Below are positions 62,015 to 64,000 of a stretch of DNA of 64,000 bases, piece by piece. Below the pieces are notes generated by a model. The model did not search any database. It saw only the letters and a list, made by a program, of their open reading frames with translations, and was not told where the DNA came from. Each line of letters opens with the position of its first letter. Within the stretch, counting starts at the first letter, position 1. Position numbers and translations under genes: made by a program. Origin of the DNA: Leisingera aquimarina DSM 24565 (GTDB lineage: Bacteria; Pseudomonadota; Alphaproteobacteria; Rhodobacterales; Rhodobacteraceae); contig NZ_KI421504.1 of assembly GCF_000473165.1 (NCBI RefSeq), positions 3,669,061-3,733,060 of the forward strand, given 5' to 3'.

Positions 62015-62619
62015 CACCCGGCCTCCGTCATGAAGGCGGCTGTGAAGCAGATACCGAAGGATGACGCGATCCTGCGGCAAAGCTGGGAAACATTCAGCAC
62101 GATACGCGGAGCGACACTGCCGCCGCCTTCAACCGCATGTACGATCATTGCCGGATCGCTGATGCCCCGCTTTGCCGCAAAGACAGGATTTCTGTCAGAA
62201 ACGAATGTCAGCCGCTTGTTGTGAGGCTTGACCTCGCCAACCGAGTAAATCAGGAACGTCTCACCTTCGGCATACAAGCGCCCCGGCATGCGGTCTAAAA
62301 CAGGGTCCAGAGGTGCGCTTTCATCATATCCATAGGCCCCGCCAAGCTCGCCTGGGAAGGCGAATTCCGCGCCAGCAAGGTAGGCACTCCGCACCTCAAC
62401 CCCACAGTCGATCAAGGCGAATGCGATGGCCCCCTGCGTAATGGCTTCAATCGAAATATGACGGTGTTTCCCGCGCCCCGGCCCGAACGACGAAACGAAG
62501 TTCACCTCAGCGGCCACATGGATTTTGTTCGTTTCCAGATGGTTCTGCCAGCGGCGGGAAGTGTTCCCCATCGCTTCAAGAGCCTTGTCGGCAGGAAAGT
62601 AAAGCGCGTTGTCTGACAT
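62014..62619 (-). CDS. Hypothetical protein, 201 residues
   Basis: No recognised domain. There is a central region FPGELGGAYGYDESAPLDPV and a Cys-containing C-terminus. First gene of the small minus-strand run that ends in the broken integrase. The 219 bp upstream, to the protease fragment, contain nothing I recognise. Confidence 0.6.
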   Translation of the reverse strand: MSDNALYFPADKALEAMGNTSRRWQNHLETNKIHVAAEVNFVSSFGPGRGKHRHISIEAITQGAIAFALIDCGVEVRSAYLAGAEFAFPGELGGAYGYDESAPLDPVLDRMPGRLYAEGETFLIYSVGEVKPHNKRLTFVSDRNPVFAAKRGISDPAMIVHAVEGGGSVAPRIVLNVSQLCRRIASSFGICFTAAFMTEAG

Positions 62620-62838
62620 GGTTCAAGCTACCTCCAGTTGAGTTAAATCACAACAGACATGGTGCTTCCATTACCATAGGCAGAGCATTGTTGCGCAAAT
62701 TTCCCCTCATCGTGACGCTACCTGCGTACAGCGCAACAGATTTTTCAGCAAAGTACCGCGAATACCCGCTTCCAGCCATAAGCGGACATGGTCAATTTGC
62801 ATACCAGTATGAGGAGATTACTCGCGGCATTTGCCAAG

Positions 62839-63117
62839 TTAAGGGAGGGTCGAAACCCAAGCGCTCAATTCGGAAATCGCAACAGCAAGCTGCCGTTGAG
62901 GTGAAACGCTACTATTTTTTGCAACATAGGCTACCGGGCCGCCTTTGTGGATGATGCCCAATACGGAGTAATCTTCGGTCATTAAGGGACCACCGGACAT
63001 CCCTTGTCCGAGCATTTGAGACACCTCAATCAAAGGCACAGCGCTCTTGGTAGTCAGGGAGCTAATGCTTCCCTGCCTAACATTAAGTTGGTCACCCGGA
63101 CCGTAGGTTGGGAAGCC
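62839..63117 (-). pseudogene. Trypsin-like serine protease, C-terminal fragment
   Basis: Reading from the IS edge: FPTYGPGDQLNVRQGSISSL, then MLGQGMSGGPLMTEDYSVLGI with the catalytic serine in GMSGGP. This is the second half of a trypsin-like (S1) domain; the His and Asp half is missing. The frame runs into the IS left end near 63,117, so the gene was probably cut by the insertion. Confidence 0.75.
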
Positions 63118-63188
63118 CGGTCATCCCCCCCGATTTTAAGGGGATGCGGAAGTAGAATTTTCTCGGCAGGATGAACGAGGAGATTCCG

Positions 63189-63525
63189 ATGAAGAAGACC
63201 CGATTCACAGAAGCCCAGATCATGGGTGTGCTGCGCCAGATGGAGGGCGGTGTGCCTGCCGCCGAGCTGTGCCGCGAGCACGGGAGTGAGGTGGAATAGG
63301 AATTGATCCAGTGGATCAATTCCCCGCCGAACCAGCGCCACGCTGTACAAGTGGCGAGCGAAGTACGGCGGCATGGACGCCAGTCTCATCAGTGAGAGCG
63401 AGCCTTTGTCCGCCATTGATCCGAGGGCAATGGCGAGCGGCGATGGCCGAGGAGAACCGGCGGCTGAAGCGCATGTACGCTGACGTCAGCATGCAGAACG
63501 ACCTGCTGAAGGAGGCGCTCGGATA
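63189..63525 (+). pseudogene. IS3 transposase OrfA, interrupted
   Basis: Starts as a standard OrfA (KKTRFTEAQIMGVLRQMEGG) but stops at 63,299 after 36 residues. The expected continuation appears in another place (ATLYKWRAKYGGMDASLISE at ~63,336) and again after a second interruption (MAEENRRLKRMYADVSMQ at ~63,443, ending at TAA 63,525). Two hairpin-forming inserts separate the pieces. Confidence 0.8.
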
Positions 63526-63613
63526 AGTAAGATCCTGAACGCCACTGGTTCGAGAGAAGGATCGAACGATCCGGCCATCCATTGCCCGGCAGGGCATTGC
63601 GAAGCAATGTCCC
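63299..63613. repeat. Three hairpin-forming inserts inside the IS3 transposase
   Basis: Insert 1: arms GGAATTGATCC (63299-63309) and GGATCAATTCC (63313-63323), 3-nt loop. Insert 2: CGCCATTG (63411-63418) and CAATGGCG (63428-63435). Insert 3: GGGCATTGC (63592-63600) and GCAATGTCCC (63604-63613), loop GAA. Each interrupts the transposase at a different place. Confidence 0.7.
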
Positions 63614-64000
63614 GAGAGGGTCAACGCCGAGAGTTGGCCGTGAAAGCGGTGGCGATGAAGGGCGTCAGCATTGCGCTGGCATGCCGGGCGTTCGATGTCA
63701 GTGAGACGTGCTATCGGTACAGCCCGGAACTGGACGAGGAGAACGAGCAAATCGCCGACCTGCTTCTTGGACTGACGGCTGCAAGGAAGACTTGGGGCTT
63801 TGGCCTGTGTTTCCTGTATCTGCGCAACGTGCAGGGTCATAGGTGGAACCACAAGCGGGTTTACCGGATCTACCGCGAGCTGGAGCTGAACCTGCGGATC
63901 AAGCCGCGCAAGCGTCTGAAGCGGGAAAAGCCGGACGAACTGGCTGTGCCTGAGGCCCCGAATGAGGTCCGGTCGATGGGCTTCATGGCCGACAGGCTGG
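63609..64000 (+). CDS. IS3 transposase OrfB (partial, runs off window)
   Basis: Open from an ATG at 63,608-63,610 area: RRELAVKAVAMKGVSIALAC, then LGLTAARKTWGFGLCFLYLR and NHKRVYRIYRELELNLRIKP, the HTH_21 part of IS3 OrfB before the rve (DDE) domain. The DDE catalytic residues lie beyond the window. A third hairpin insert precedes it and may have replaced the frameshift region. Confidence 0.7.

Larger units (their letters stand above)
60633..63117. mobile_element. Remnant of a second tRNA-Cys-associated island
   Basis: Directly beyond attR is a broken integrase oriented toward the att site, the same layout as the intact element, then two coupled small genes and a truncated protease. Suggests an older island in the same tRNA that the present element joined. 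Its far boundary is not visible. Confidence 0.65.
63117..64000 (+). mobile_element. Decayed IS3-family insertion sequence (right end outside window)
   Basis: The left end near 63,117 (TCATCCCCCCGATTTTAAGG) is followed by IS3 OrfA and OrfB reading frames in the usual order. Both are damaged. The exact terminal repeat cannot be fixed because the right end is beyond the window. Confidence 0.75.

Noticed and set aside
62688..62954. Plus-strand 88-residue ORF in the remnant island
   Set aside because: No ribosome binding site or domain, and it overlaps the recognisable protease fragment on the other strand.

Overview
The window looks like part of a roseobacter-type alphaproteobacterial chromosome (Rhodobacteraceae; a Leisingera/Phaeobacter/Ruegeria-like genus is my guess). 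The evidence is the high-GC codon use, the gene families and the tRNAs; there is no rRNA to place it firmly. It splits into three parts.

(1) About 1-10.34 kb is ordinary chromosome. It holds the end of a tandem oligopeptide-type ABC ATPase, a DUF1326/DUF2182 pair, an alkaline-phosphatase-superfamily phosphodiesterase, a YARHG-like secreted protein, an HSL-type esterase, an acyl-CoA synthetase, an MsbA-like ABC exporter, tRNA-Gly(TCC), a CbiX-like chelatase and tRNA-Cys(GCA).

(2) 10,369-60,584 is a 50.2-kb integrated conjugative element. It sits in the 3' half of tRNA-Cys, and a perfect 48-bp copy of that tRNA end marks the far border at 60,585-60,632. From left to right it carries: a tyrosine integrase with small DNA-binding proteins; a UvrD-like helicase with a nuclease-like insert and zinc fingers; a virB type IV secretion operon (virB1, 2, 3, 4, a lipoprotein, a second transglycosylase, 5, 8, 9, 10, 11, a DUF4177 protein, virB6); a cyclic-nucleotide defence locus; the mobilisation operon (mobC, relaxase, virD4) with a probable oriT; accessory genes including an ArdC-like antirestriction protein; a complete type 1 BREX operon with its own WYL regulator and a DUF4268 nuclease; an orphan HTH regulator; an AbiE toxin-antitoxin pair; and an HTH protein at the right end.

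(3) From 60,633 to the window end lie the remains of another island in the same tRNA site: a three-lesion integrase pseudogene, two small genes, a trypsin-like protease cut by an insertion, and a decayed IS3-family element carrying three hairpin-forming inserts.

The most interesting locus is 29.09-34.27 kb, between virB6 and virD4. On the minus strand is a Pycsar-like set: a WYL regulator, a cyclic-nucleotide-binding four-helix membrane effector and a single-domain pyrimidine-cyclase-like enzyme. Diverging from the same 128-bp promoter region is a translationally coupled two-gene operon. It encodes a 534-residue tandem class III cyclase, whose first domain has lost both metal aspartates while the second keeps them, and a stand-alone E2-like protein with an H-x-N...C active-site motif and a cysteine-rich tail. 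Cyclase plus E2 next to Pycsar resembles the E2-assisted logic of type II CBASS with a different enzyme fold, and I do not know of it as an established system. A second WYL protein of the same architecture controls BREX 10 kb away, so the element appears to be a mobile defence platform whose modules use related regulators.
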